Source: Aureococcus anophagefferens (taxonomy: Eukaryota; Sar; Pelagophyceae; Pelagomonadales; Pelagomonadaceae). Taken from it: DNA of 64,000 nt. Positions 18,736-28,225 of the stretch are shown here, one piece after another. Every line of letters starts with the position of its first letter. The first letter of the stretch is position 1. The notes under the pieces were generated by a model. It was not told the origin of the DNA. It ran no database searches and saw only the letters and a list, made by a program, of their open reading frames with translations. The position numbers and the translations under genes were made by a program. Location of the stretch: positions 628,315 through 692,314 of the forward strand of contig NW_008705570.1 in assembly GCF_000186865.1 (NCBI RefSeq), read 5' to 3'.

Positions 18736-20549
18736 ATGAACGACGAAAAAGAGGCGCCGCAAGACACACCGCAAGGCGTATCGAACGGCATGACGAAAGA
18801 CGAGCCGAAGGACGACGCGAACAACACCAAAAACGCTGCCGCGAGCAAGGACGCCGCGCCGAAGAAGCCGAAGAAGCGCGTGTCCTTCTCCGCGGGCACG
18901 AAGCAGGAGAAGCCGAAGCGGGAGCCCGTCTCCTACGCCGTCGTCGCCATCTTCGCGGCGCTCTTCGCGGCCATCGCGGCCGTCGTCGTCGTGATCGACC
19001 GCCGGCAGTTCGCCGCCGCCGTCGAGCGGGAGACGCCGGTCCCGAGCGACGTGCTGCTCGCGAGCTTCCCCAAGTCCGGCTCGCACTGGGCGCGGTTCTT
19101 GGTGGTGGAGCTGCTCCGCGGGAGCGGCAAGGCGCCCCTGAGCTTCGAGGCCGCCGACAGGGCAGCACAAGAGAGCGAAATTCCCAACTTCAAAGGCTCC
19201 GATCTCGGCCATTTTCCACTCGTTTCGGCTGATTTTTGGACGAGCGATCATCTCTCGGAACGGTCTCGAAGCGTGGATGTGTTTTCTGTAACGCGCGCGC
19301 GCGGAACACTCACGTTGAAGCGACGTTGAATCACCCTTGTGCTGCCCAGGCCGCGGAGGCGCTCGTCCCCGACCTCGAGCTGGGCCCGAACCGCCGGCGC
19401 TTCGCGCCGCCGCGGACCCGCGCGGCGTTCTGGCCCCGCGTCTACAAGAGCCACCAGCCCTACCTGGCGCACCCCGTGGGCACGGCGGAGCACCAGGCCC
19501 GCGGCGGGCGGCCGTGCGGCGTGCTGAAAAACGTCGAGTCCTTCCAGTGCCTCTGCCCGCGCCGGCGTCCCGCGGCGACGTTCGAGAGATGAACCATCGT
19601 GGACGTCGTAGGCCCGAACTGCCCCGCGCGCTGGCGGCGCATCGTCTACGTCGTCCGCGACGGCCGGTCCGCGCTCTGCTCCTACTACGCCTTCCAGAGG
19701 CAGCTGGGCAACTTCGACGGGACCTACGCCGAGTTCCTGGCGAGCGACAAATCTCAGTACGGCTACGACTGGGCGGACCACGCGCTGTCCTACGCGAACG
19801 CGACGGCGGACGTCTTCTTTCTTAGATACGAGGCCCTCAAGGACGACCCCGTGGCGACGCTCCGCGGCTTGCTCGTCTGGCTCAAGGGCGCGGCCTTTTC
19901 AAACACCGTCGACGACGCGCGGCTCGAGGCCATCGTCGAGGCGTCGTCGCTCGCGCGGATGAAGGCGGCCGAGGCGGCGACGGGCACCCCCCTCTTCGAC
20001 GGCCTCTACCCCGGCGCGCGGGCCCGGGGCTTCCAGCTCGTCCGCGAGGGCAAGGTCGACGGCTGGCGGGCCTGCGACGACGCCGACTACGCGGGCGCGA
20101 TGCCACATTGGTCGGACGCGCGGTCGCGTTTGGGCTACAACGTCACGACGTTTTCGCGGACGACGCAGGCCGTCGAGGCCGTCGAGCGGCGGACGGCCCA
20201 GGCGCTCCACGAGCTCGAGAAGCATGTGCCGCGGGAGCTGTCGGACCACCTGCCCGCGGCGCCGCCGCGACTGAGGCGCGCGTACCGCGCGGCGAAGACG
20301 CGGCTCGCGGGCCTCGAGCGCGCGCTCGACGTCGCGCACCTGGAGAAGCGCCTGGACCGGGCGCTCGACGCGACCATCGTCGGCGCGGCCGTCGCGTTCT
20401 TCGCCGTGCCCTACGTGCCGTTCCTCGCCGACGCGCTCCCCGCGTTCCCGCCCGTCGCCGCCGCGACGGCGCGCGTCGCCGCCGCGGTGGCCGCGGCCGC
20501 GCGGGGCTGGCGCGCGCGCGTGCTGCGCCTCTTCGCCGCGACAAGTTAA
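18736..20549 (+). CDS. Type II membrane sulfotransferase (three exons)
   Basis: Predicted 522 aa from 18736-19149, 19350-19566 and 19612-20549. A Lys-rich cytosolic tail of about 65 residues precedes a membrane anchor (YAVVAIFAALFAAIAAVVVVI), as in Golgi sulfotransferases. The PAPS 5'-phosphosulfate loop is FPKSGSHW (near residue 115) and the 3'-phosphate loop is YVVRDGRSALCSYYAF. It would transfer sulfate from PAPS to an unknown acceptor. The first junction removes introner A3. A stop codon at 19590 then interrupts the frame; a 45-nt GT-TAG intron (19567-19611) restores it, giving CPRRRPNCPARW, though a sequence error is also possible. The C terminus is hydrophobic and Arg-rich. The gene converges on a sulfite oxidase, and the two stop codons overlap. 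Confidence 0.8.
19150..19349 (+). mobile_element. Introner family A copy A3
   Basis: 200-nt intron with GC donor (GAG|GCCGCCGA) and AG acceptor. Duplication GCCGCCGA versus GCCGCGGA (7 of 8). Termini CAGGGCAGCACAAG and CTTGTGCTGCCCAG are inverted repeats. Orientation F, phase 0; removal gives SFEAAEALVPD. Confidence 0.9.
19567..19611 (+). other. Putative 45-nt mini-intron
   Basis: Inferred only because the coding frame resumes beyond an in-frame TGA at 19590. It begins GTCCCG and ends CGTCGTAG, and removal keeps the frame (phase 1). Alternative: a small sequencing error or a decayed exon. Confidence 0.4.
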
Positions 20550-22066
20550 TTGAGCCGGTTGCAGTGGACGGGCTCGGCCGCGTCGAAGGCGACGCGGTGG
20601 ACCGCGTTGAAGAGGTAGCCCTTGGGCATGTGCGCGATGGCGTCGCGCGGCGCGAGGGGCTGCGCGACGCCCGCGAGGTCCGTCGCGCGCACGGCGCAGT
20701 CCAGCGTTGTCGCGTCCCGCGGCGCCGCCGCGCGCCAGAGCCGCCAGGCCCAGCGCGCGTCGTCGCGGACCGCCGGCGGCTCGAGCGCCGCGGCGGTCCA
20801 CGTCTCGCCGCCGTCGAAGGACACGTCGACGCGGGCGACGCCCCGGCCGTCGCCCGCGTACGCGAAGCCCCGGAGCTCCCGCGTCGCCGGGTCGTAGGCC
20901 GTCGCCGCGGAGCACACGGGCCAGTGGCGCACGGGCGATCCGTCCGGGAACGTGTAGAACGACCGCTGCCAGGGCGCCTCGGACCGCTCGGGCAGCAGCC
21001 GCACGCCGTCGAGCCACTTGACCTGGCGCGCGCCGACGCAGCCCGGCAGCACGAGGCGCAGCGGCGCGCCGTGGTCCCGGGGCAGGGGCCCGCCGTTCAT
21101 CCCGAAGGCGAGGAGCGCGTCGTTCGAGGCGACGTCGCGCAGCGGGACGGAGTTCGCGTAGCCGTCGCGGCCCGTCGCCTCGACGTGCCAGTCGCCGCCG
21201 GACCCGGCGAGCGCGCCCGTCGCCTCCAAGACGTCCGCGAGGCGCACGCCCTCCCACGTCGCCGTCGAGATGAGGCCGTAGCCCGACCCGCGGCCCGTCC
21301 AGCCGTTGACGCCGCCGATGGCGGCGCCCGCCTCGCGCAGGCGGTTCCCGGAGCACTGCACGGTCACCGGCAGCGACACGACGGGGCCGAAGTCGCCGCG
21401 CCGCAGCGCGTCGACGCGCACGCTGACGCCGGAGCCGTCGGCGAGGCCGACGCAAAAGGCCGGCGCGTCCTCCGGCGGCGCGGGCGCGTGGTTCCGCACG
21501 TAGAAGATGTCCGCGGGCGTCAGGAACGACAAGCCGGGAACGTCGCACTCGGCCTCGAAGGGGCCGGTGGCTTTGCCGCCCGCGCCGGCCTTCAGAGGCC
21601 GGAGCCCCGCCGCGATCCGCGCGGCGCGATCCGGCTCGTCCGCGTACGGGTCGTCGTCGTCGTCCTCCTCGTCCTCCGCGAGCCGGCCGACGCGGTACTT
21701 CTCCAGCACCGGCAGGGCCGCGCTCGGGTCCTGCACGTGCACGGACCAGTGCGCCCAGTAGGCGTCGACGGGCCCGCCGGCCGCCATCTTCAAATTCGCG
21801 AGGCCGCCGGGGTGCTGCGCGGCCCAGTCCGTCACGTCGTAGACGCCCCGTTTATACGACACCCAGAGCCGCCCGCTGCCGCCCTCGGCGACGGGCGTGA
21901 AGTCGTGCGACGCCAGCTCGTCGGACGACACGAGACGTTCGTCGTGCGACGCCAGCTCGTCGGACGACACGAGCCGTTCGTTGCTTTGGGAAACCGACCA
22001 GGACGTCGCGATGCTGGCCGTGGCGGCTGCGCGCCGCGCACAGGCGCGCAAGAACATGGATGACAT
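20546..22066 (-). CDS. SUOX: Sulfite oxidase (cytochrome b5 plus molybdenum domain)
   Basis: 506-aa protein. Residues about 55-140 form a cytochrome b5-like heme domain (YKRGVYDVTDWAAQHPGG contains the heme-ligand HPGG). From about 190 comes the molybdopterin domain, with the Mo-coordinating Cys near residue 237 in VTVQCSGNR, then GYGLISTATWEGVRLADVL, RDHGAPLRLVLPGCVGARQVKWL, and the C-terminal dimerisation domain with VDVSFDGGETW. It oxidises sulfite to sulfate with cytochrome c as acceptor; the N terminus MSSMFLRACARRAAATASIA is Arg-rich and lacks acid residues, as expected for mitochondria. A 13-residue tandem duplication sits just before the heme domain. The stop overlaps that of the sulfotransferase at TTAA. 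Starts at 22066 or 22057. Confidence 0.9.
   Translation of the reverse strand: MSSMFLRACARRAAATASIATSWSVSQSNERLVSSDELASHDERLVSSDELASHDFTPVAEGGSGRLWVSYKRGVYDVTDWAAQHPGGLANLKMAAGGPVDAYWAHWSVHVQDPSAALPVLEKYRVGRLAEDEEDDDDDPYADEPDRAARIAAGLRPLKAGAGGKATGPFEAECDVPGLSFLTPADIFYVRNHAPAPPEDAPAFCVGLADGSGVSVRVDALRRGDFGPVVSLPVTVQCSGNRLREAGAAIGGVNGWTGRGSGYGLISTATWEGVRLADVLEATGALAGSGGDWHVEATGRDGYANSVPLRDVASNDALLAFGMNGGPLPRDHGAPLRLVLPGCVGARQVKWLDGVRLLPERSEAPWQRSFYTFPDGSPVRHWPVCSAATAYDPATRELRGFAYAGDGRGVARVDVSFDGGETWTAAALEPPAVRDDARWAWRLWRAAAPRDATTLDCAVRATDLAGVAQPLAPRDAIAHMPKGYLFNAVHRVAFDAAEPVHCNRLN
21902..21979 (-). repeat. 39-bp tandem duplication in the sulfite oxidase gene
   Basis: The sequence starting gtcgtgcgacgccagctcg occurs at 21902 and again at 21941, exactly 39 bp apart and nearly identical. 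It encodes RLVSSDELASHDE twice between the targeting segment and the heme domain. Confidence 0.9.
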
Positions 22067-22189
22067 CCTCTCAGGCCTCCATTCTCCACTAGAATTCGCC
22101 AAAAACGCTGCCTTGCAGCGGTTCTTGAACTGTAGCACCTGCAAAATCTCGAGGCTGCCATCGAGGCTGCCCCCTCGTCGAGAGCCGCA

Positions 22190-22978
22190 ATGGCAGCCTC
22201 CGACGACGACGACGAGGCGAAGACGGTCGTGCAGATCGACGAGGACGACGGCGACGTCGTCGTCGTGAGCTCGCCGCTGCAGGCCGCGACCGACGTCGGG
22301 GACGCCGCCGCCGCGCAGCCGCCGCCACCGACGACGCCGCAGCCACGCTCGCCGCCGCAGCGGTCGTCGGAGTCGTCGGTCGCCTCGGCGGCGTCGTCGC
22401 AGCGGTCGCCGGACCTGAGCGCCGTGTCGAAGATGGCGGCCTACGCCGTGCCGCCGCCGCTGCCGCCGTCGGAGCCGCCCGCGGCCGCGCCGCCGCCGCC
22501 GGCCGCCGCCGCGCGCCAGTGGGCCGCGCGCCGCGACGCGGACGCGCCGGATCGGGCGTCCCTCGGCGACGTCGAGCTGCGGTCCGCGAGCCGCGCGCGG
22601 CACACGACGTCGCCGCCGCCCGAGGCGCCCGTCGAGAGCGACGACGACGAGGAGGCCGCGCGACAACCGGAGCTACGCTGGTCGGAGATGTCGGAGCTCG
22701 AGCGGCGCTTCCCCGACCCGCGCGAGCGCGCCGTGGTCAGGAGCGTCGTCGAGGCGGAGATCGAGGCGCTCCGCGGACAGCTGCGGGCCATGGGCTACGC
22801 GGGACCGACGCCGGAGGACGAGGTGCCCGACGAGCCGCCGGAGCTCTTCTGCGCGCCGTGCCGGCCCGACGACGCGGAGCCGGGCCTGTCGATCCCCGTG
22901 CGACTCCTCCGATGGGCCTGGTCCTGGTGGAGCTCGGAGCTGAGGAGCCCCGCGGCGCGGAGGCGGCGCTTCGGGTAA
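22190..22978 (+). CDS. Acidic, proline-rich hypothetical protein
   Basis: 262 aa, not recognised. The first 30 residues are very acidic (DDDDEAKTVVQIDEDDGDVVVV), the middle is Pro/Ser/Ala-rich and disordered, and the C-terminal 100 residues look folded: LRWSEMSELERRFPDPRERAVVRSVVEAEIEALRGQLRAMGYAG followed by a Trp-rich, basic end (RLLRWAWSWWSSELRS). Divergent from the sulfite oxidase (123 bp apart), sharing a promoter region. Coding is supported by the frame spanning the whole gap to the next gene, the clean ATG and the contrast between disordered and amphipathic segments. Confidence 0.6.
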   Translation: MAASDDDDEAKTVVQIDEDDGDVVVVSSPLQAATDVGDAAAAQPPPPTTPQPRSPPQRSSESSVASAASSQRSPDLSAVSKMAAYAVPPPLPPSEPPAAAPPPPAAAARQWAARRDADAPDRASLGDVELRSASRARHTTSPPPEAPVESDDDEEAARQPELRWSEMSELERRFPDPRERAVVRSVVEAEIEALRGQLRAMGYAGPTPEDEVPDEPPELFCAPCRPDDAEPGLSIPVRLLRWAWSWWSSELRSPAARRRRFG

Positions 22979-22980
22979 CG

Positions 22981-24183
22981 TTAACGGCCCGGCGCGCGAT
23001 ACCTCGGGGCGTAGACGGCGTCCTCGTTTCGATGGGTGCGGTGCGTGTGGTCGATGACGGCGACGCCGAACACGTCGGACGCGCCGCGGCGCCGGAACGC
23101 GGCCGCCGGGAGTTTTACGTCCCAGCGAAAATTCCTCCCCGACTTGGCGAGCCAGTCCGCGTGCGCGAGCGCCAGCCGCTCGGGGAACTGGTTCAGCGCC
23201 GTGGCCACGTGCGCGGGAAACCACCACAGGAACGTCGCCAGCGACGGGAAGAGGCGCTCGTAGGCGTCCACGGCCTCGGCCGGCCCGACGGCGACCATGT
23301 CGTCGAGCCAGCAGGCGCCCGCGGGCCACCTGGTCACGCGCCGGTCGCTGCACGTCGTTCTACACGAGGCGGCGTAGGACGCGACGTGCAGCGACTCGCC
23401 GCCGTCGACCCACTGGCCCAGGTCGAGCGGCTGATACAACCTGACGTCCGGCCGCGCGCGCGCGACGACGGCGTAGGCGCACGCGCTGGCGCGCCGCAGG
23501 ACGGACGCGAGGTAGACGTTGCGCCACATGGAGAGCGTGTTCGCGAGGCCCGGCCGCTTGTTGTCGCGCGGCCGGCGGTGGAGCGTGTTCTCGGGATCGA
23601 AGACCTCCTCCAACCACGCGAAGGCGTTCGCGTTGCGCCCGAGGCGGTTCGCGGCGACCTGGAGCGTCGACGCGTTGAGGCCCGGGGCCGGGTAGGGCTC
23701 GACGCGCGCGGCCCGGAGCGCGGAGCCGAGGACGCGTCGCAGCTCGTCGCCGACGGCCTCCGGGCGTTCCGCGCCCGTCGCCAGCAGGTGCGCGTAGACG
23801 TCGACGGTGCCCGCCGGCGACCCGCGCACGAAGTGCTTCGCGAAGTAGTCCAGCGCGCCCGCTCCCGCGAAGACGCCGCTGACGTCGACGGCGTAGCGGC
23901 CGCAGCGCCGGCCGTCGTCGGCCTCGAAGCGCCAGCCGCCGAAGGTCGCGCCGGCGATGGCCGCGTCGTCGGCGCTCGGCGCCCCCGGCAGCAGGCCGTC
24001 GGCCGCGGCGAGCGGCGCGAGCGCCGCCCAGGCGTCGGACCGGTTCGTACATTCGCAGGGCGGCGACTGCTTCCCTTTGCAGTCGTCTTCGGGATGGGCG
24101 CGGGCGAAGGCGAGCGACGCGGCGTAGACGCGGCTCCGCGACTCCTGCGCGCCGGCGGCGGCGATGAACAGGGCTACAATCAT
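22981..24183 (-). CDS. Secreted protein, possibly glycosyltransferase-like
   Basis: 400 aa with a short signal peptide (MIVALFIAAAGA). It contains Cys pairs near the N terminus (DCKGKQSPPCECTNRSDAW) and NXS/T sites. The C-terminal half carries YAVVARARPDVRLYQPLDL, CWLDDMVAVGPAEAVDAYERLFP and a Trp-containing helix. A RPD(V/L)...P.D. segment followed by D(D/Q)..vg....m..y...f is typical of algal secreted nucleotide-sugar-transferase-like proteins, but I cannot name the family and no DxD motif is certain. Convergent with the acidic protein (2 bp between stop codons). The ATG at 24183 was chosen because the signal peptide follows it directly. Confidence 0.6.
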   Translation of the reverse strand: MIVALFIAAAGAQESRSRVYAASLAFARAHPEDDCKGKQSPPCECTNRSDAWAALAPLAAADGLLPGAPSADDAAIAGATFGGWRFEADDGRRCGRYAVDVSGVFAGAGALDYFAKHFVRGSPAGTVDVYAHLLATGAERPEAVGDELRRVLGSALRAARVEPYPAPGLNASTLQVAANRLGRNANAFAWLEEVFDPENTLHRRPRDNKRPGLANTLSMWRNVYLASVLRRASACAYAVVARARPDVRLYQPLDLGQWVDGGESLHVASYAASCRTTCSDRRVTRWPAGACWLDDMVAVGPAEAVDAYERLFPSLATFLWWFPAHVATALNQFPERLALAHADWLAKSGRNFRWDVKLPAAAFRRRGASDVFGVAVIDHTHRTHRNEDAVYAPRYRAPGR

Positions 24184-24520
24184 GCCTTCGCGTAAGTTAC
24201 TGCCCAACGACCTGCGATCACGCCATCGTGCAGAGGCAGCCCAAGTTGTTGGACTAGTTATTGAAGGGGATGCGCGCCCGACTGCGTCCGTCCGGGGAGG
24301 GGAGGCAGGTCCGCGGAGGGACCCCCGCGGAGGGAACCAGACCGAGCAGGCGCGGGGCGGCAGCTCCTGCGTGGGCTCGAAGCCCCACTCAAGGTCGGTC
24401 TCGCCGTGGACCGGGGGAGGTTGAGAGCGACCACCACCACCGTGCACGGGGACAGGAACTCCGGGTGGACCAGCCCGATTCACCTCAGTTGTTGAAGTCA
24501 GTTTGAAGTCGCGGACGACG
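24184..24520. other. Divergent intergenic region
   Basis: 337 bp between two divergent genes for secreted proteins, with no gene or known element. It presumably contains both promoters. Confidence 0.4.
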
Positions 24521-26030
24521 ATGGTTCGTCGCGCCGTCGCCTGGGCTGCGACGCTCGCGCCGTTCGCGAGCGGCGCCAAGTGCGCGTCCGGCGTGCTGGA
24601 GCTGCGGTCGGGCGGCGACCGCTGCAGCGGCGCCGACCTCGCCTGCCCGTCGGACTGCCGCGTCCGCAGACCATGGTTCGGCAAGCCCTACTGCGCGGCC
24701 AAGAAGTCCGACGGGCCCTGCGTGAGCCGCCTGCGCGACGCCTGCGCGAGCGACGGCTGGTGGCACGACCCGCTCAACGACCTGGACCACGGCGACGTCT
24801 GCCGCAAGGGCGACCTCATCAAGTGCCCCGGCGACTGCAGGCCCGTGCCCGCGGCGCCGCACTGCGTCGACGGTCACGGCCGGCCCTGCCGGTCGGCCCT
24901 GCGGCCGGCGCGGGACGCGTCCTGCGCGACGTGCGGCGACGAAAACTGGGCGCCGCTCGCGCGGTCGCGCGGCCCGACGCCACCGGCGACCGCGGAGCTC
25001 GTCGTGGCGCACTGCTCCTACGACCTCGGCTGGCTCGACGGCTTCGCGGAGGCGCTCCGCGCCTGCGCCGTCGACGTGCGCGAGGTTTATGTGTATTCCA
25101 AGTGCGGCCGCGCGCCGGTTGGCGCGCCCAACGGGTCCATCGCGACGACTCTGCCGAACGTCGGACGGTGCGACCACGCGTACGCGCACCACGTCCGCAG
25201 GCGCCGGAAGCGCCTGCGGCGCCTCGTCTTCTTCCTCAAGGACTCGAGCCTCCACGGGTCGCGCGCGGACTTCCGCCACCTGTCCGTGCCCGCGTGCGAC
25301 ATGGCGCGCGCCGCGGCGCGCGAACGCGGCCCGGGCTTCGGCTGCGGCCGCGCGCCCGACGTCGACGGCTCCGCGTACCACGACACGGAGGTGTTGCTGG
25401 ATTTTGGCCACGTCGCGGAGCACCACCACGCCTGGGAGCAGCGCGGCGCGACGAACGCGACGGCGCCGTACTTCAAGCACGCGAACGTCCGCGCGTTCCT
25501 CGACGCGGAGCCCGCGGTCGAGGCGGCGCTCCGGCTCGGCCCCGTCGCGCCCTGTGTGGAAATCAAATCTTCAACCCGACTTCAATGTGCGCGTATGCGA
25601 CAGTTTCGACGCAAGCTCTTTGGCTGTGCTTCGAGAACTCGACGAGAGCAATCGATTCGTCCAAAAATCAGCCGAATCGACTTCGATTTGATCGAGATAG
25701 AGAGGTTTGAAGTTTTGCTGGAGGCGTCCATTCTACTGGTTGATTTCCACACAGGTCGCGCCCGTCTGCTACGGCGGCACCTTCGCCGCGGCCCGCGACC
25801 GCATCCTCGACGTCCCGGAGAAAGCGTGGGCCGCGCTCGAGCGCGCGCTGACCCGCGGCGACAACATCGAGGAGGGGTCCTTCGTCGAGCGGCTCTGGGC
25901 GCCCCTCCTCGCGGCGCGGCCGAGCGCGGACGTGGCGACGGCCGTCGCCTGCGCCGCGGCGCGCACCGTGCGGCCGCCGCGGTCCTACGCGGGCATGCTC
26001 CGCCGCTGCGACTGTAAGCGGTCGTGCTGA
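24521..26030 (+). CDS. Secreted DUF3431-family protein (two exons)
   Basis: 432 aa from 24521-25543 and 25755-26030. A signal peptide (AVAWAATLAPFASGAK) precedes a Cys-rich region with two similar Cys/Asp/Pro segments (CPSDCRV and CPGDCRP). From about residue 160, ELVVAHCSYDLGWLDGF, VYVYSKCG, LPNVGRCDHAYAHHV, FFLKDSS and the C-terminal YGGTFAAARDRIL match in order the pattern of the fungal and algal DUF3431 family (hY.EdL.Wl ... vYvKg ... lpNvGrEghtyLhHI ... F.Q....H ... YgG.F.v.r..i). The function is not established; the fold resembles sugar-processing proteins. The family B introner at 25544-25754 splits the gene just before the conserved YGGTF; splicing gives LRLGPVAPVCYGGTF. Confidence 0.75.
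25544..25754 (+). mobile_element. Introner family B copy B1 (best-preserved)
   Basis: 211-nt GT-AG intron. Perfect 8-bp duplication GTCGCGCC. Perfect terminal inverted repeats CTGTGTGGAAATCAA and TTGATTTCCACACAG. Orientation F (TCTTCAACCCGACTTCAATG first). Phase 0. Use this copy as the family B reference. Confidence 0.93.
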
Positions 26031-26348
26031 GTAGTCGAGTTGCCGCGGTGCTGGTGAGCTCGGGGCTCGCGCGTTCGGCACCCGGACTCGCGCTGCCAGA
26101 CTCCCAGCCGAGTCGCACGAGGGCGTTCGGGGGCCTGTCGAATTCAAATTCCTTCTGCATGCGGAAGCCGGCGCACTGCCATCTTCCGAATCACGCCCTC
26201 GGGCGCTCGGGTTCAAACTTCGAATTCCCCGCGGCGCGCGCGGAAGCGGAACCGCGCCGTGCGAAGTCGAGTTAGGGGCTCGCGCGTTCTGCACGCGCGG
26301 GCCGCGAGCAGCCCACGGAACGGGGAGCGGTATGTCCATGTCGTATGT
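26031..26348. other. Convergent spacer with an internal near-repeat
   Basis: Between two convergent genes. 'ggggctcgcgcgttc.gcac' occurs at about 26062 and again at about 26275. The stretch has lower GC content (aattcaaattcc near 26140). No gene seen. Confidence 0.5.
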
Positions 26349-27101
26349 TCAGCCGGCGTGCGCGGTCATGTAGGAGATGTAGATGCCCCAGCAGGCGTTG
26401 ACGAGGGCCGTCGTCGCCGGGCGCACGTGCGGCGGGATGACGGCGAAGGCGACGCCGAGGTAGAGGGGCCAGATGGTCCAGTCCGTCCTGAAGACGTCGA
26501 AGAAGCAGGCGTTGATGCCCGCGAACGTCGCGCCCAAATCGGCGTAGCCGCCGGCGAGGATTTTCCGCGCGGACATGTTGAAGTAGTTGCCGCCCGTGGA
26601 CAGCACGCACTGCATGAGGAAGGTGCGGACGAGCACGTCGACCCACCGCGGCGGGTCGCCGAGCCGCGCCTGGATCCGGTCGCTCAGGCCGTCCGCGGCG
26701 GCGAAGATGCGGCGAATACACAAGCCCTGCCAGACCGCGCCGACGAGCGCCGCGTGGGCCGTGCGCCGCCAGTCCTGGCCCGCGCAGACCGCGCAGCCAA
26801 GCACGGCCTGCTGGCAGAGGAAGTCGCCGACGCCCATGACCGCGGCGCCCGTGAGCACGTTCGTCCTCACGGGCCTCCGCTCCGCCACGGAATTGTAGGC
26901 GGCGAGCGCGCGGCCGGGCGCGGCGGCGACCGTCCGCAGCGTCCGGAACGGGCGTATCCTCGCGTCGAAGCCCTCCAGGGCGACGGACAGGCCCGTCGTA
27001 TTCCTCGGCGACGGGAGCGTCGTCCGCGGCGCCTGGAAGGCCGCCGCCGGAACAGCTCTTGCCAGGAGGAGGACCAGGGCGAACCTCGCGACGCGCGGCA
27101 T
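26349..27101 (-). CDS. Mpv17/PMP22-family membrane protein, plastid-type leader
   Basis: 250 aa. A leader MPRVARFALVLLLARAVPAAAFQAP combines a signal peptide with an AAAFQAP motif of the heterokont plastid type. The mature protein matches Mpv17/PMP22 in order: YNSVAERRPVRTNVLTGAAVMGVGDFLCQQ, RTAHAALVGAVWQG, the central D..RW...L and the C-terminal FDVFRTDWTIWPLYLGVAFAVIPPHVRP...NACWGIYISYMT, which corresponds to the W..WP..Q..nF..vP...R......W..yLS signature. Four membrane segments are expected. The family forms non-selective channels in peroxisomes and mitochondria; here a plastid membrane location is inferred from the leader. Confidence 0.85.
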   Translation of the reverse strand: MPRVARFALVLLLARAVPAAAFQAPRTTLPSPRNTTGLSVALEGFDARIRPFRTLRTVAAAPGRALAAYNSVAERRPVRTNVLTGAAVMGVGDFLCQQAVLGCAVCAGQDWRRTAHAALVGAVWQGLCIRRIFAAADGLSDRIQARLGDPPRWVDVLVRTFLMQCVLSTGGNYFNMSARKILAGGYADLGATFAGINACFFDVFRTDWTIWPLYLGVAFAVIPPHVRPATTALVNACWGIYISYMTAHAG

Positions 27102-28225
27102 TGTTTCAGGAGGCTCCGGCGCCGTAGGAAGACAGCACGAATCGACTGGCACTGCTCTGGCGTTCTAGGAGGACTGCCCACCGGTCCACCGCCTGCCGGC
27201 GATTCGCTCGCAACGTCCTGGATTGTGCGCGCCAATGCCACGCCTCCCCCTGGTAATAAATCAGCCGACCGTGCATTTGCCGCCCACTAAAAACGTCTTA
27301 CCCCCCCCCTTTTTTGTGGGGGGGTTTTTTGGTCAGCCGGCTTGAAGCGGACGCCGAAGCCGTGAAGCGGATCGTGCGCACGTCGCTGGCCGCGACCCCT
27401 GGCCCTCTCGGGCGCCTGCGACCCCGTCGCCGGGCGCCCCGGCACCCCCCGCCCCTACGTTGGGCGCTGCGTCGAGTGTGACGACGGCGTCGGCGTACGG
27501 GCACGGCCTCGGGCCGGAACGTGTTCCGAGCGTCAACCTCGGCGGACCCGGTCCGCGCGAGCCGCTCCGGCGGCACGGAGCCGCTCTCCTAGGCGCCGAC
27601 AGACCCACGCGGGCGCTGAACGCGTCGGCTGCTCGCGGGAGCCCTGAAACGCGCGCGGCGGACGCCGTCGACGCTGCGCGCTCGGCCGACCGTCTCGGCG
27701 CGACGAGCGCGCTCGCCGTCGGCGCGCACGCGACGAGCTCGACCGTCTCGACGACGAACACCATCGTCGCGGAGGTCCCCGACCGCTACACGGACGTCGT
27801 CGCCGCGCCCACGGCCTCGCCTACCAGTTCGCAGAACGACGCTCTTTGACGACCTTCTCAAGCCCGGAGATCGACGACTAGTTCGCCGATTGCGAGCCGC
27901 TGGTCGGCTTCCGCACGTTTTTCATGATGCTCGAGCTCGCCGACAACGAGTTCGCCGCCGCCGCCGCCTCTGGGAGCTCGGCGCAAAAAGGGTGGGGGGT
28001 TTTGAGAGGGGGCGCCTCTTAGCCTAAGCCTATTAGAGACCAAATTAGAGAAATTTACAAACCAAAGCTGCCCCGGCCTCGACACATCATCGCGCGCATG
28101 GAGCCAGCCCGCGCGCATCCGCGACAGCACTGAGGTCGTCGAACCAGGTCGAATTGAAAGCTGCCCCGTGAACACACACCCACGGCAACACTATCGCGAT
28201 TCGAACTAGCGCCTCCCAGCGAACC
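27102..28225. other. 1.1-kb divergent intergenic region with homopolymer hairpin
   Basis: No confident gene. Around 27301-27332 there is C9, T6, then GTG7 and T6, which could form a 7-bp C:G stem. A 129-codon plus-strand frame (27460-27849) and overlapping minus-strand frames are low complexity without domain signal. 27980-28060 is AT-richer. It should hold promoters for Mpv17 and the transporter. Confidence 0.5.

Noticed and set aside
27460..27849. 129-codon open frame in the Mpv17/transporter spacer
   Set aside because: Low-complexity Ala/Ser/Thr/Arg composition, equally long frames on the opposite strand, no domain or targeting signal.
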